From contig SIAU01000008.1 of the NCBI GenBank assembly GCA_009691685.1, positions 1 to 47,368 of the forward strand: a DNA stretch of 47,368 bases, written 5' to 3'. A program made the translations under genes and the position numbers. The notes beneath the pieces are model-generated. The model was not told the DNA's origin. It saw nothing but the letters and a program-made list of their open reading frames with translations, and made no database searches. Of this stretch, positions 1 to 10,273 are shown piece after piece (position 1 is the stretch's first letter; the number at the start of each line of letters is the position of its first letter). This stretch comes from Opitutales bacterium (GTDB lineage: Bacteria > Verrucomicrobiota > Verrucomicrobiia > Opitutales > UBA953).

Positions 1-335
1 TTATTAATGCCAGCAGAATACGCAAAAGTGCGCTTCGCGACCCCTTCTTCAAAACCCATTAAATTAGCCAATAGTCTTCCGATTAAAATTCCGCCCACAA
101 TCATGAAGAATCCAGTGCCGAGATACAGACCGGCCTGAGCGCTGGAATTTAAAAGTTTATTATTACAGACGCGGGAAAATATGAGTGCTGGAAAAAATAT
201 CCAAATCACCAAACGCATAATCGGTAAACGTGAAGCTGGGCCTAACCATTTACGACTCGCCATAAACCAACCGAGTGCGACCAACAGACAGACATTCAAA
301 AGGGCCTGCGCAAATTCGATATTAAAAAAATTCAT
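1..335 (-). CDS. AEC (auxin efflux carrier) family transporter, N-terminal part only
   Basis: The reverse strand reads from an ATG at 335-333 to the window edge without a stop, giving about 111 residues that start MNFFNIEFAQ. The segment is hydrophobic, with three apparent membrane helices (roughly residues 7-24, 38-54 and 69-90) and a basic linker containing SRKWLGPASRLP. The order of a helix, a short basic loop, then a helix with FFPALIFS resembles the start of AEC-family permeases (Mem_trans), inner-membrane exporters of organic anions. The substrate cannot be inferred. The C-terminal two thirds lie outside the window. No Shine-Dalgarno sequence precedes the start. Family assignment rests on overall pattern only. 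Confidence 0.6.
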   Translation of the reverse strand, partial: MNFFNIEFAQALLNVCLLVALGWFMASRKWLGPASRLPIMRLVIWIFFPALIFSRVCNNKLLNSSAQAGLYLGTGFFMIVGGILIGRLLANLMGFEEGVAKRTFAYSAGIN

Positions 336-412
336 TAGCAGACATAGCCCACCCTACTCTGCACTGAGTTTAAAGAGTAAAAGTCCTCTTTATATCAGTA
401 TTTTTGGGTCGC

Positions 413-440
413 TTGACTTATCAGCGTTTTCGGCGATACT
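413..440 (+). promoter_or_regulatory. Sigma-70 type promoter of tmRNA
   Basis: TTGACT at 413-418 and GATACT at 435-440 are separated by 16 bp, a good match to the -35/-10 consensus. Transcription would start near 447, about 43 nt before the mature tmRNA 5' end, leaving a leader for RNase P to remove. It is the only convincing promoter between the divergent transporter gene and tmRNA. Confidence 0.6.
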
Positions 441-489
441 TTAACAGTTCCTTCTCAGTCGACCCCGATTTTGTCGACGTAACCATTTC

Positions 490-857
490 GGGGGTGTTCC
501 GGATTCGATTCCCACCAAGATATCATGACGGCATGCAGAGGATGTCAGTTCCCTCTTAAATCCAACTGGCAGCATATAACTGCTAAAAACACAATCACGT
601 TCGAGAACGGTAACGCTCTCGCACTCGCTGCTTAATTACAGCGACGGACCCTAGGGCCTGACCTGTATCCCTAGATCAGTTCGGTTAACGCAGGCGATCC
701 CCTCCTTTCGTCTCTATCTCCGGGGTAAGTGAGAATGAGAATAGGCCGCACGGATGCTCATCTCCAAACGCGGTCGAGATCAATGATGTAGCTACGCATG
801 TAGAAGTTGCGACGTACGGGTAGGAAGACGTGGGTTCAACTCCCACCACCTCCACCA
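490..857 (+). ncRNA. ssrA: Transfer-messenger RNA (tmRNA)
   Basis: The RNA rescues stalled ribosomes by acting first as tRNA-Ala and then as mRNA for a degradation tag. The 5' end GGGGGTG (490-496) pairs with CACCTCC (847-853) to form a 7-bp acceptor stem with one G-T pair, followed by an encoded ACCA. The T-arm GTGGG-TTCAACT-CCCAC lies just before it, and the usual GGATTCGA follows the 5' strand. An internal frame from GCT at 582 to TAA at 633-635 encodes AKNTITFENGNALALAA, ending in the ALAA that tail-specific proteases recognise. The length of 368 nt is normal for one-piece tmRNA. Confidence 0.97.
582..635 (+). other. tmRNA proteolysis-tag reading frame
   Basis: The frame GCT AAA AAC ... 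GCT GCT TAA gives a 17-residue tag, AKNTITFENGNALALAA. The resume codon is taken as GCT because the nearest upstream GCA (572) leads to a stop after four codons. The first alanine comes from the charged tmRNA itself. The tag is several residues longer than the 10-11-residue tags of enterobacteria and has an acidic middle (FEN). Confidence 0.85.
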
Positions 858-864
858 TTTGATT

Positions 865-893
865 CAGCTCATTCTCCAACAGGGAATGGGCTG
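865..893. terminator. Hairpin between tmRNA and the convergent methyltransferase gene
   Basis: CAGCTCATTC and GAATGGGCTG form a 10-bp stem (one G-T pair) over a short loop, eight bases after the tmRNA CCA end. No real U-tract follows on either strand, only GTCGTTT on the plus strand. It may terminate both convergent transcripts or act as a 3' processing block for tmRNA. Confidence 0.5.
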
Positions 894-909
894 ATGTCGT
901 TTACCCCCG

Positions 910-2442
910 TTACATCTTCAAATACATTTCCATCTTACAATCATAACCACCTAAGTCGACGATCTGACGATACACGCGACGCAACGACTTATCCTTCGGC
1001 TCAACGCGCCCTGGATTCACAAAAATTAAGCGACCACCCGGACGTAAGACCGCGCCCGCCACTCTAAACAAATCTTCAAATAAGCCTTCTAAATTGGGCA
1101 CGCGAACGCGACGACCCAAAGGCGGGTTGGAAATAATGAGCGATACATTCCTTTTCTTTAATTCAGGAATTAGGTCCACGTTTCGGAAATCGCTGGTGTA
1201 AAAGGCACCCCGCACTCCGTCGAGTTTAGCCGCCGCAAAATTACCTTTCATCATCGCAATGGCGGAATCACTTAAGTCCGTCCCCACGACGCATTTCACT
1301 TTCGCATGCATGGCCATCTCAATGAGTTCGAGGCCTGATCCACAGAACGGATCCCAAACCATTTCTTGATCATCGGTTCCAGCCAATCTCGCCATACAAG
1401 CTGCGATAGGTGGATGCGATGCCGCGTTCACGGCCTTCAAGCGATACGCTAAACGAGGATCGGGTGAAACGCGCGGACGGATTTCCGCAATCGTCGCACC
1501 GGGTGCTAAAAATACATCAAGCGACCACGGAGCTTCGCGCGCATCATTTAAAATTTTTGGATTAATTTTGAAAGCAGCCTGCGTTACTTTCTCCACAACC
1601 GCATCTTGGTTATCACTTCCCGAAAAAGCTAAACGATAACGCCATGAGCCATCTGTAAAATGTTCCATCAATCGTTCGGTGAGCGGTGAGGCAATGACCT
1701 TGGCTAATTCATTAACCGCATCAGGCGACTGCGGATCGCGCACGCGACCAATGTAAAAACCGACGGTATCAAAACATCTCAGTTGATAGATATCAGCCAA
1801 GCAAAATGGGGATTTGGCCGCTACTACGACGTGACAGCCACGTATCTCTAAGAGTTTAAATTTACCACCCTTCGCTTCGGCTTCTTTTACTTCTTCAGCT
1901 AAAATAGCTTCTAAACCACGGCGACAGCGAAGACTGATTCTTAAAGTATCATAGCGATCCAAAACAGCGTCCATGCGGATTTTGGCCGGACTCTCTTTAC
2001 GCGCTACATTGGCTCGAACCTTCTGTTCCGAAATCGGAAGAGCGGTAGTTCCACCGACGGCTTTTAAAGTTTCTTCACCGGCGATTTTTTCAAGAGCCGA
2101 ACCCGCTTTCTTTTTTTCGCGCTCCACTGAACTTGTTTTCAAAATAGTAATAATTTCTTTTTCAGCTTCAACATCGCCACCCAGTTTAGGAATCGCCGCC
2201 ATCGCGTAGCGACGAACCTTTTCGGAGGGATCGGACAACAATGACTTCACCCAAGACTTCACTTCGGTTTTCTGTTTTTCGTTTTGGCTATTGGCAAATA
2301 CGACACCCACGGCGCGGATCAGGGCGACCTGGCGACCCCGCTCCACCTGGCTGGCCTTGTTGAATTTGGGTACCTCGACGGTCCAAAGTTGGTCGGCTGA
2401 CAACTCGCGGAGCCGGCGATACAAGTCATTATCAGCTTTCAT
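910..2442 (-). CDS. HEAT-repeat / RlmKL-like RNA or DNA methyltransferase
   Basis: The C-terminal half is a Rossmann methyltransferase of the UPF0020/RlmKL type: DPFCGSG (about 364-370) binds S-adenosylmethionine, GTDLSDSA follows the second strand, and NPPLG (about 439-443) is the catalytic N-P-P motif of enzymes that methylate exocyclic nitrogens. A THUMP-like stretch with GLEAILAEEV (from about 170) precedes it, suggesting an rRNA or tRNA substrate. The first 120 residues look like one to three HEAT-type helical repeats (VRRYAMAAIPKLGG), an unusual addition. ATG at 2442 is used here. A TTG at 2490 would add 16 residues, and neither start has a Shine-Dalgarno sequence. The target base is unknown. 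Confidence 0.75.
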   Translation of the reverse strand: MKADNDLYRRLRELSADQLWTVEVPKFNKASQVERGRQVALIRAVGVVFANSQNEKQKTEVKSWVKSLLSDPSEKVRRYAMAAIPKLGGDVEAEKEIITILKTSSVEREKKKAGSALEKIAGEETLKAVGGTTALPISEQKVRANVARKESPAKIRMDAVLDRYDTLRISLRCRRGLEAILAEEVKEAEAKGGKFKLLEIRGCHVVVAAKSPFCLADIYQLRCFDTVGFYIGRVRDPQSPDAVNELAKVIASPLTERLMEHFTDGSWRYRLAFSGSDNQDAVVEKVTQAAFKINPKILNDAREAPWSLDVFLAPGATIAEIRPRVSPDPRLAYRLKAVNAASHPPIAACMARLAGTDDQEMVWDPFCGSGLELIEMAMHAKVKCVVGTDLSDSAIAMMKGNFAAAKLDGVRGAFYTSDFRNVDLIPELKKRNVSLIISNPPLGRRVRVPNLEGLFEDLFRVAGAVLRPGGRLIFVNPGRVEPKDKSLRRVYRQIVDLGGYDCKMEMYLKM

Positions 2443-2781
2443 AGCGTTAAGTGTGTCGGACTGCTGGGCAGCGATGTCAAGGGCGACCAAAATTATGGCT
2501 CAAAGGAGATTTGAACTCAAACCTCTGCAAAGTGTCCCATTTATGCCAAAAAATGCACCATTTTTGGACAAAATATTTGCATCCAACCGGCCACGGCTTG
2601 CCGACATCTCGCCCGAACGAACCAGCAGTGGAAAATCTAAAAATCTGCCCCTATAAGTTGCCTTTGACAGAGACCAAATATTGTTCACTAGATTTAACAC
2701 CCTTGCGGATTACCAAAGGGGGGTCTCACACACCAATTTCATAAACCTGTCACCTCTTCGACACTTTCAAACATACAAGAA
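2443..2781. other. Divergent intergenic region between the methyltransferase gene and gltB
   Basis: No convincing gene was found; the short frames on both strands lack family features. A near-perfect inverted repeat lies at 2506-2525 (GAGATTTGA, two bases, TCAAACCTC), close to the possible upstream TTG start of the methyltransferase. TTGACA at 2664-2669 is a perfect -35 box pointing toward gltB, but the best -10 match (TAGATT) sits 19 bp away, so the promoter is uncertain. No riboswitch was recognised. Confidence 0.4.
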
Positions 2782-5700
2782 ATGAATAATCCCGGACTAC
2801 CCGAAAAACAGGGCCTCTATGACCCACAGTTTGAACACGATGCCTGTGGCGTCGGCTTCGTCTGCCAGATGAAGGGGAAACGTTCCCATGATATCATTCA
2901 GCAAGCGCTGACCATCCTGGTTAACCTCGATCACCGAGGCGCTTGCGGTTGTGAAGTGAACACCGGCGACGGCGCAGGAATTCTCATTCAGCTCCCTCAC
3001 ACTTTCTTAAGCAAAGTTTCCAAAGACGCAGGCATCAGTACCCTGCCCAAGCCCGGACACTACGGCGTCGGTATGCTCTACGTTTCGCCCGATGCAAAAA
3101 TCCGCACCGAGTCCGAAAAAGCATTTACAGAAATTGCAAAATCCCAAGGGCTCACCGTCCTCGGCTGGCGCACCGTTCCTACGAGCAATAAGTCGCTCGG
3201 ACAAACTGCGGTAAAAAGCGAACCGACCGTTCGCCAAGTATTTATCGCACGTCCAGCCGATTGTGCGACCGACCAAGATTTCGAGCGTAAACTCTTCATC
3301 GTTTCAAAACGCGCCCATAACGAAATCCGCGCCTCCGGAAAAGATAACCATTACTACGCGTGCAGTATGTCCTGCCGCACTCTCATTTATAAAGGCATGT
3401 TAATGCCCGAGCAGGTTGGAAAATATTTCCCTGACTTAAATGACCCGAGCATGGACACCGCGTTAGCGCTGGTTCACTCGCGCTTCTCGACCAACACCTT
3501 CCCCAGCTGGGAACGTGCGCACCCTTACCATTACATCGCACACAACGGCGAAATCAACACGCTCAATGGTAACGTCAATTGGATGAAGGCCCGTGAGCCA
3601 TTGCTCGCTAGCCCGCTCTTTGGAAAAGACATCGAGAAAATTAAGCCGATCGTAAATCCGAACGGTTCCGACTCTGCGAAGTTCGATAACGTTTTAGAAC
3701 TTCTCGTGATGGGCGGACGCTCACTACCTCAAGCCATGATGATGATGATTCCAGAACCTTGGAATGGTCACGAATCGATGAGCGAACAAAAGAAGGCGTT
3801 CTACGAATACCACTCTTGCGTGATGGAGCCTTGGGATGGTCCTGCTTCCGTTGTCTTTACTGATGGTACGATGATTGGTGCGACGCTCGACCGTAACGGT
3901 CTCCGCCCTTCTCGCTACTACGTCACCAAAAATGATTTAGTCATCATGGCTTCAGAAGCCGGTGTTCTTCCGGTTCCTCCCGAAGAAGTCGCAAGCAAAG
4001 GTCGCCTCCAACCTGGTCGCATGTTCCTCGTCGACATGGAAAAAGGTCGCATCATCGCCGATGAAGAAATCAAACAACAAATTGCGACCGAAAAACCTTA
4101 TCGTCAATGGCTCGATGGTAATCTCATCAAGCTCGATAAGATTCCTAAGTCCAAAGACGTTCCAACGACTAACCACGAAACGGTTCTACAGCGTCAATTA
4201 GCCTTTGGTTATACGTTCGAAGATCAGCGTAAAATTTTACTCCCGATGGCCAAAGACGGAGTCGAGGCCATGGGCTCAATGGGAACAGATATTCCCTTAG
4301 CAGTTCTCTCCAATAAATCGAAATTACTTTACGATTACTTTAAACAACTCTTCGCCCAAGTTACCAATCCTCCGATTGACTGTATCCGCGAAGAAATTGT
4401 GACGTCGTCCGTCACCACGATCGGACCTGAGCGCAACTTGCTGGATCCTAATCCACATAGCTGTCACCTCATCGAATTAACGACTCCGATTTTAACTAAC
4501 GAAGAGTTAGCAAAATTACGCGACGTGACCCAAGGTCAATTCCGCTCAGTTACGATTCCAACACTCTTCAATCCTAAAGCAGGTGCTAAAGGTTTAGAAG
4601 ACGCGATGAATGAAATCTGCCGTCAGGCCAGCCTCCAGATCGATGCCGGTGTTAATATTATTATTCTCAGCGACCGTGGCGTCGATCGTAGCAACGCTGC
4701 GATTCCTGCCCTCTTAGCGGTATCCGGAATTCACCACTTCCTCATTCGCGAAGGTAAGCGTACCAAGGTAGGCTTAATTCTCGAGTCAGGCGAGCCACGC
4801 GAAGTTCACCACTTCTGTACCCTCATCGGTTATGGTTGTGCCGCCATCAATCCTTACCTGGCCTTCGAAACACTCGATGACATGATCCAAGAAAAACTCT
4901 TGGAAGGCGTCGATCACTACACCGCTTGTAAGAATTTCGTGAAGGCTGCGACCAAGGGTATCGTGAAAGTCGCGTCGAAGATTGGTATCTCCACGATTCA
5001 AAGTTACCTCGGTGCACAAATCTTTGAGTGCGTAGGTCTCCAACAAAAAGTAGTGGATCAATATTTCACGGGTACAGCTTCACGGATCGAAGGTGCGGAT
5101 TTAGCCGCGATTGCTGAAGAAACTATCAGCCGTCACGCTAACGCATTCCCTGAGCGTGTGGAACATCCGCAAACGCTTGAAGTCGGCGGCGACTACCAAT
5201 GGCGCAGCGAAGGTGAAGGTCACCTCTTCAGCCCACAAGTCATTCACTCGCTCCAAAAAGCCGTTCGTACGAATAATTTCGATACGTTCAAAACCTATTC
5301 ATCGTTAGTCAACCAACAGATGAGTCAGATTTTCACGCTTCGTGGTTTGCTCGAATTGAAACCACAAAAATCGATTCCAATCGAAGAAGTGGAGAGCGTT
5401 GAACAAATCTTAAAGCGTTTCAAAACGGGTGCGATGAGCTACGGCTCGATTTCAAAAGAAGCACACGAAAGTCTCGCAATCGCGATGAACCGCATCGGTG
5501 GAAAATCGAACACCGGTGAAGGTGGCGAAGATCCTGATCGTTTTACTTGGACGAATGAGCGCGGTGATTCCAAAAATTCCGCCATCAAGCAGGTGGCGTC
5601 TGGTCGCTTCGGTGTAACCAGTCTCTACCTCACTCAAGCTCGCGAATTACAAATCAAGATGGCCCAAGGGGCCAAGCCTGGTGAAGGCGGACAGCTCCCG

Positions 5701-7371
5701 GGCGCTAAGGTCTATCCTTGGATTGCTAAAGTTCGTTACTCCACTCCTGGCGTCGGACTCATCTCTCCTCCCCCACACCACGACATTTACTCAATTGAAG
5801 ATTTATCTGAACTCATTCACGATTTAAAAAATGCTAACCGTGCGGCACGCGTCAGTGTAAAACTCGTTTCGGAAGTCGGCGTTGGAACGATCGCTGCTGG
5901 TGTAGCGAAAGCACACGCAGATGTTGTTCTGATTTCTGGTTTCGATGGCGGTACCGGTGCATCACCCCAAACTTCCATCAAGCACGCGGGTTTACCGTGG
6001 GAACTCGGTCTTGCCGAAACTCACCAAACTCTGCTCCTCAATAATCTACGTTCTCGTATCGTCGTTGAAGCGGACGGACAATTAAAGACCGGTCGTGACG
6101 TAGTGATTGCTGCCTTACTCGGTGCTGAGGAATTCGGTTTCGCGACGGCTCCTCTTGTTTCACTCGGTTGCATCATGATGCGCGTTTGCCACCTCAACAC
6201 CTGCCCTGTCGGTGTTGCGACCCAAGACCCTGAACTCCGTAAGAACTTCACGGGCGATCCTGAACACGCGGTTAACTTCATGAACTTCGTCGCACAAGAA
6301 GTTCGCGAAATCATGGCTCAACTCGGATTCCGTAAACTTACCGATATGGTAGGTCGTACTGACATCCTTGAAGCACGTCACGCTGTCGATCATTGGAAAG
6401 CTAAGGGAATCGATTTATCCAAACTTCTCTACTCACCTAAAGTGGGCAGCGATGTCGGTCGTTACTGCACCGAAGTCCAAGATCACGGACTCGATAAATC
6501 ACTCGACTTAACTCTCTTACTTGAGAAGTGCCGTCCCGCTATCGATAAGAAAGAAAAAGTAGTCATCAATTCTGAGATTAAGAATACGCACCGCGTGGTC
6601 GGAACGATTCTCGGTAACGAAATCACCAAGAAGCATTGGGAAGGTCTACCCGAAGGAACAATTCAATTGAACTTCAAGGGTAGTGCCGGACAAAGTCTTG
6701 GTGCGTTCGTTCCTCCTGGCGTAACCATCACCCTCGAAGGCGATGCCAATGACTATGTCGGCAAAGGCCTTTCCGGTGGTAAGATTATTATTAAGCCTGA
6801 CGCTAAAGCTACCTTCCCTGCGGAAGACAATATCATCATCGGTAACGTTGCGCTCTACGGTGCAACTTCGGGTGAAGTATTTATCCGCGGTGTAGCGGGC
6901 GAAAGATTCGCTGTTCGTAACTCGGGCGTCACCACCGTCGTTGAAGGTATTGGTGATCACGGTTGTGAATACATGACGGGCGGACGCGTGGTCGTGCTCG
7001 GTGAAACTGGACGTAACTTTGCCGCGGGTATGAGTGGTGGTGTGGCTTATATCCTCGATGAGAAGGCTGACTTTGCGGTTCGTTGTAACAAGCAAATGGT
7101 CGGACTTGAAAAACTCGAAGAGAGAGACTTAACCGTACTTAAAGAATTAATCCAACGTCACGCTGATCTCACTGGCTCCAAAAAAGCTGCGAAGATTATC
7201 GCTGACTGGAAAAACTATTCGACGAAGTTCGTCAAGGTCATGCCTAAGGACTACAAGCGTGTTCTCGAAGCGATTGAACAAGCTCAAGCTAAAGGCCTCA
7301 GCGGGGACGCTGCCCTCGACGAAGCTTTCGAAATCAACGCCCGCGACGTTGCTCGCGTCGGCGGAGGCTAA
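2782..7371 (+). CDS. gltB: Glutamate synthase (NADPH) large subunit
   Basis: It makes glutamate from glutamine and 2-oxoglutarate, the nitrogen-assimilating GOGAT reaction, with GltD supplying electrons. The 1529 residues match the full family length. Cys22 in ACGVGF is the N-terminal nucleophile of the glutaminase domain, exposed after a 21-residue propeptide is removed. The FMN/2-oxoglutarate synthase domain lies at about 830-1200, with GEGGQLPG and [23 protein letters not shown] (Cys1130, 1136, 1141) binds the 3Fe-4S cluster. The GXGXG beta-helix domain closes the protein. gltD follows after 35 bp, so the two are probably cotranscribed. Confidence 0.97.
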   Translation: MNNPGLPEKQGLYDPQFEHDACGVGFVCQMKGKRSHDIIQQALTILVNLDHRGACGCEVNTGDGAGILIQLPHTFLSKVSKDAGISTLPKPGHYGVGMLYVSPDAKIRTESEKAFTEIAKSQGLTVLGWRTVPTSNKSLGQTAVKSEPTVRQVFIARPADCATDQDFERKLFIVSKRAHNEIRASGKDNHYYACSMSCRTLIYKGMLMPEQVGKYFPDLNDPSMDTALALVHSRFSTNTFPSWERAHPYHYIAHNGEINTLNGNVNWMKAREPLLASPLFGKDIEKIKPIVNPNGSDSAKFDNVLELLVMGGRSLPQAMMMMIPEPWNGHESMSEQKKAFYEYHSCVMEPWDGPASVVFTDGTMIGATLDRNGLRPSRYYVTKNDLVIMASEAGVLPVPPEEVASKGRLQPGRMFLVDMEKGRIIADEEIKQQIATEKPYRQWLDGNLIKLDKIPKSKDVPTTNHETVLQRQLAFGYTFEDQRKILLPMAKDGVEAMGSMGTDIPLAVLSNKSKLLYDYFKQLFAQVTNPPIDCIREEIVTSSVTTIGPERNLLDPNPHSCHLIELTTPILTNEELAKLRDVTQGQFRSVTIPTLFNPKAGAKGLEDAMNEICRQASLQIDAGVNIIILSDRGVDRSNAAIPALLAVSGIHHFLIREGKRTKVGLILESGEPREVHHFCTLIGYGCAAINPYLAFETLDDMIQEKLLEGVDHYTACKNFVKAATKGIVKVASKIGISTIQSYLGAQIFECVGLQQKVVDQYFTGTASRIEGADLAAIAEETISRHANAFPERVEHPQTLEVGGDYQWRSEGEGHLFSPQVIHSLQKAVRTNNFDTFKTYSSLVNQQMSQIFTLRGLLELKPQKSIPIEEVESVEQILKRFKTGAMSYGSISKEAHESLAIAMNRIGGKSNTGEGGEDPDRFTWTNERGDSKNSAIKQVASGRFGVTSLYLTQARELQIKMAQGAKPGEGGQLPGAKVYPWIAKVRYSTPGVGLISPPPHHDIYSIEDLSELIHDLKNANRAARVSVKLVSEVGVGTIAAGVAKAHADVVLISGFDGGTGASPQTSIKHAGLPWELGLAETHQTLLLNNLRSRIVVEADGQLKTGRDVVIAALLGAEEFGFATAPLVSLGCIMMRVCHLNTCPVGVATQDPELRKNFTGDPEHAVNFMNFVAQEVREIMAQLGFRKLTDMVGRTDILEARHAVDHWKAKGIDLSKLLYSPKVGSDVGRYCTEVQDHGLDKSLDLTLLLEKCRPAIDKKEKVVINSEIKNTHRVVGTILGNEITKKHWEGLPEGTIQLNFKGSAGQSLGAFVPPGVTITLEGDANDYVGKGLSGGKIIIKPDAKATFPAEDNIIIGNVALYGATSGEVFIRGVAGERFAVRNSGVTTVVEGIGDHGCEYMTGGRVVVLGETGRNFAAGMSGGVAYILDEKADFAVRCNKQMVGLEKLEERDLTVLKELIQRHADLTGSKKAAKIIADWKNYSTKFVKVMPKDYKRVLEAIEQAQAKGLSGDAALDEAFEINARDVARVGGG

Positions 7372-7406
7372 TCCTAAACACCTAACCACCAAACGATTTA
7401 AATCAT

Positions 7407-8891
7407 ATGGGAAAACCAACCGGATTTGTAGAATTCCAACGTGAATTACCCCCCGATCGCGATGCGCTGACCCGCATTGGTGATTGGAAGGAAATTCACC
7501 ACCACCACAGCGATGAAAAACTTCGCAAGCAAGGCGCCCGTTGTATGGATTGCGGCGTACCTTTCTGTCATACCGGAAAAATGATTAGCGGTATGGCCAG
7601 TGGCTGTCCGATTAATAACTTAATTCCTGAGTTCAATGATCTCGTGTATCGCGGACTCTGGAAAGAAGCGTTGGAACGTTTACATAAAACCAATAACTTC
7701 CCCGAGTTCACCGGTCGCGTTTGCCCTGCTCCCTGTGAAGGCGCGTGTGTTTTAGGAATCAATAATCCGCCTGTTACGATTAAAAATATCGAAGTTTCGA
7801 TTATCGATAAAGGTTGGGAAAACGGTTGGGTGGTCGCTCGTCCTCCTGCAAGACGCACGGGCAAAAAAGTGGCCGTCATCGGTTCTGGCCCTGCCGGACT
7901 CAGCGCGGCGGCTCAATTAAATCACGCTGGTCACAACGTCACCGTTTTCGAACGCGCCGACCGTCCAGGTGGCTTACTCATGTACGGTATTCCGAACATG
8001 AAGCTCGATAAAAAAGAAGTCGTTCTCCGTCGAGTTCGCTTACTCGAAGACGAAGGTGTTACTTTCAAATGTGGCGTGAATATCGGCAAAGATATCTCGG
8101 CTGAACAACTCCGTAAGGATTTTCACTCAATCGTAGTTTGCACAGGTGCAACGAAAGCACGCGATTTACCAATTCCTGGTCGCGAAGGTAAAGGCATCTA
8201 CTTCGCGATGGATTTCTTATCCGCGAACACCAAGTCCGTTCTCGATGGAGAATCCAGCACCGACTTTATCACTGCTCAAGGTAAGGACGTTGTGATCATT
8301 GGTGGTGGTGATACCGGTACTGACTGCGTAGGCACTTCCCTTCGCCACGGATGTAAGTCTGTCGCTCAGGTTGAAATCATGCCGAAGCCAGCCCTCACTC
8401 GCCAAAAAGATAATCCATGGCCTGAATGGCCCAAGACTTACAAGGTCGACTACGGACAAGAAGAAGCTGCCGCTAAGTTCGGTTCCGATCCTCGCGTCTA
8501 CGTTACGACCGCCACCAAGTTTGAAAATGATGAAGCAGGAAATGTGAAAGCCGTTCACACTGTTCAAGTCGAATGGAAGAAAAATGAAAAAGGACAGTTC
8601 GTTCCTCAGAACATTCCTGGAACAGAAAAAGTAATGCCTGCTCAATTAGTCTTATTGGCGATGGGCTTCCTGGGACCCGAACAGCCGTTGCTCGACGCTT
8701 TAAATGTCGAACGCGATGCTCGTACCAACATCAAAGCCGAGCACGAGAAGTACACTACGAGCCTCCCTGGCGTCTTTGCAGCGGGTGACTGCCGTCGTGG
8801 TCAAAGTCTCGTCGTTTGGGCCTTTAATGAAGGCCGTGGCGCTGCTCGTGAGTGCGACCGCTTCTTGATGGGTACGACCGAGCTTCCTTAA
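7407..8891 (+). CDS. gltD: Glutamate synthase (NADPH) small subunit
   Basis: The 494-residue flavoprotein oxidises NADPH and passes electrons through iron-sulfur clusters to GltB. N-terminal cysteines 46, 49, 54 and 67 (CMDCGVPFC...GCP) and 106, 110, 114 (CPAPCEGAC) are the cluster ligands. IGSGPAG near 155 binds [15 protein letters not shown] is the NADPH-binding second Rossmann motif, and [16 protein letters not shown] near the C-terminus is the conserved FAD-contact block. Length and motif order are standard. A strong terminator follows within 25 bp, so gltBD ends here. Confidence 0.97.
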   Translation: MGKPTGFVEFQRELPPDRDALTRIGDWKEIHHHHSDEKLRKQGARCMDCGVPFCHTGKMISGMASGCPINNLIPEFNDLVYRGLWKEALERLHKTNNFPEFTGRVCPAPCEGACVLGINNPPVTIKNIEVSIIDKGWENGWVVARPPARRTGKKVAVIGSGPAGLSAAAQLNHAGHNVTVFERADRPGGLLMYGIPNMKLDKKEVVLRRVRLLEDEGVTFKCGVNIGKDISAEQLRKDFHSIVVCTGATKARDLPIPGREGKGIYFAMDFLSANTKSVLDGESSTDFITAQGKDVVIIGGGDTGTDCVGTSLRHGCKSVAQVEIMPKPALTRQKDNPWPEWPKTYKVDYGQEEAAAKFGSDPRVYVTTATKFENDEAGNVKAVHTVQVEWKKNEKGQFVPQNIPGTEKVMPAQLVLLAMGFLGPEQPLLDALNVERDARTNIKAEHEKYTTSLPGVFAAGDCRRGQSLVVWAFNEGRGAARECDRFLMGTTELP

Positions 8892-8914
8892 GTCTCGCCT
8901 AACAACATCAAACC

Positions 8915-8945
8915 AAAGCCCAGCCTGAAAACTGGGCTTTTTGTT
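8915..8945 (+). terminator. Intrinsic terminator of gltBD
   Basis: AAAGCCCAG (8915-8923) pairs perfectly with CTGGGCTTT (8932-8940) over an 8-base loop, and the 3' arm runs into TTTTTGTT. It is the only textbook U-tract terminator in the window and lies 24 bp after the gltD stop. Confidence 0.9.
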
Positions 8946-8978
8946 ACCCCAGTTCATTGGGTTTGCGATACGAGAAAA

Positions 8979-9752
8979 ATGTTTGATGATGCCAGCGTGA
9001 GCCAACTCTCTCTCGAATCACTCAAGACGTTAGCGGTATCGACCGCTCAAGCAGCTGGCGACCTTCTGCTTAATGGAGCGACCAAGGAGATTAATTCTGA
9101 GACGGACGATGACGTCAAAATGCAGGCAGACGTGGATTCGGAAAATCTCGTTAGAGAAAAACTTAAATCATCCGGAATCCCCATCATTGGCGAAGAACTC
9201 GGCGGCGATGCTTCATTATTTTCGGGCAACGAACTTTACTGGGTCGTGGATCCACTCGACGGCACTTACAATTACCTCCGTGATCAGCCCTGCACCTGTG
9301 TGTCGCTCGGACTCATGCGTGGTGCCGAACCAGTCTTGGGTGTGATTTATAATTTTAATTTAAAGAAAACCTATTTAGGCGTTCCGGGCGAAGGCACGTT
9401 TATTAACGGTAAGAAAATCAAACCTGCGTGGGCCCAAAAAATTAATGATGCCTGTATTATGACGGGATTCCCGGCGGCGGCTGACAAAAGCACGCCCGCG
9501 ATGGAAATTTTCATAAAAGAAGTATCACGTTATAAGAAAATTCGTATGATTGGATCGGCGGCACTGGCCCTCGCGTATGTGGGTGAAGGCGTGGCCGATA
9601 CCTATTATGAATCGGGCACCAACTTATGGGATGTGGCAGCAGGACTCGCCATCATCAAGGCATCAGGCGGACACTACCGCATGATTCCCACGGGTAAGAA
9701 ACCCTTGAACTACGACCTCTGGGCCTCGGCGCACGAGGCTTGGACCGTCTAA
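8979..9752 (+). CDS. Inositol monophosphatase family phosphatase (SuhB/CysQ-like)
   Basis: This is a 257-residue Mg-dependent, lithium-sensitive-type sugar-phosphate phosphatase. Metal-binding motifs are in order: GEE in IPIIGEELGG (about 68), DPLDGTYNY (about 91-99) and, near the C-terminus, LWDVAAGLAI with the last metal-binding aspartate. The length fits the family (250-270). The family covers inositol-1-phosphatase, fructose-1,6-bisphosphatase and 3'-phosphoadenosine phosphatase, and sequence alone does not separate them. It starts 34 bp after the gltBD terminator, so it probably has its own promoter. Confidence 0.85.
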   Translation: MFDDASVSQLSLESLKTLAVSTAQAAGDLLLNGATKEINSETDDDVKMQADVDSENLVREKLKSSGIPIIGEELGGDASLFSGNELYWVVDPLDGTYNYLRDQPCTCVSLGLMRGAEPVLGVIYNFNLKKTYLGVPGEGTFINGKKIKPAWAQKINDACIMTGFPAAADKSTPAMEIFIKEVSRYKKIRMIGSAALALAYVGEGVADTYYESGTNLWDVAAGLAIIKASGGHYRMIPTGKKPLNYDLWASAHEAWTV

Positions 9753-9801
9753 CCTTCTGCGTAGACACTGACCTTAATTTTCTTATAAAAATTTCATCAG
9801 T

Positions 9802-10272
9802 ATGAACATACCTAACCTCACCCCCCTCACATTCGAGAGTGCAGTTAAACAGTACGCTGAGTCGATCCTCGGTCAGTCCTACGGTAACGGATCGGAAGTC
9901 GGATTCTGGATCGCCCTCGCGATGGTCGTCATTTACGTCCCGGTGCTTGGTCGTTTAGCCGCTCAACATTTCTTTGGTAAAGACGGATCCGTCTGGGCAA
10001 TTGGTGCGGTTGGACTCGTTTCCGTCGGACTGACTTTCGCAGCTATCTGTATGGCCGATACCAGTCTCTCCAGCTTCGTACCGAAAGCAGTGCAGACCCT
10101 GGTGATCTCACTTTGTACGGGCACGGTTGTTCTGCTTGTCACGAGCGCAGCGACGCAGGTGTTAAGCCTAGGTTTCGGACCCTCCCTCGGTCTGCAACTC
10201 GTCTTTTGGAATATCGTGCTTATTGCGCAGCTCGCGACGAAGTTCTTAACCGAATTCTGGAAGCATATTTAA
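9802..10272 (+). CDS. Hypothetical four-helix membrane protein
   Basis: The gene encodes 156 residues with no recognised family. Four hydrophobic helices are visible at about 31-52, 62-86, 96-122 and 129-150, after a soluble N-terminus of about 30 residues. No catalytic motif is evident. It lies 49 bp after the phosphatase gene on the same strand and may share its transcript. Its stop is one base from the stop of the convergent ppc gene. Codon use and the uninterrupted frame support a real gene. Confidence 0.6.
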   Translation: MNIPNLTPLTFESAVKQYAESILGQSYGNGSEVGFWIALAMVVIYVPVLGRLAAQHFFGKDGSVWAIGAVGLVSVGLTFAAICMADTSLSSFVPKAVQTLVISLCTGTVVLLVTSAATQVLSLGFGPSLGLQLVFWNIVLIAQLATKFLTEFWKHI

Positions 10273-10273
10273 A

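Noticed and set aside
2491-2535. Minus-strand sequence resembling a tRNA 3' end (GAGTTCAAATCTCC...GAGCCA)
   Set aside because: Only a 3-bp T-stem forms and no matching acceptor 5' strand, D-arm or anticodon arm lies upstream. It is better explained as the inverted repeat at 2506-2525.
2500-2700. 66-codon minus-strand frame upstream of the methyltransferase
   Set aside because: No family features, odd composition and no initiation signal; treated as chance.
6646-7095. 149-codon open frame antisense to gltB
   Set aside because: It lies wholly inside the conserved gltB frame and its composition mirrors the codon bias of the other strand.
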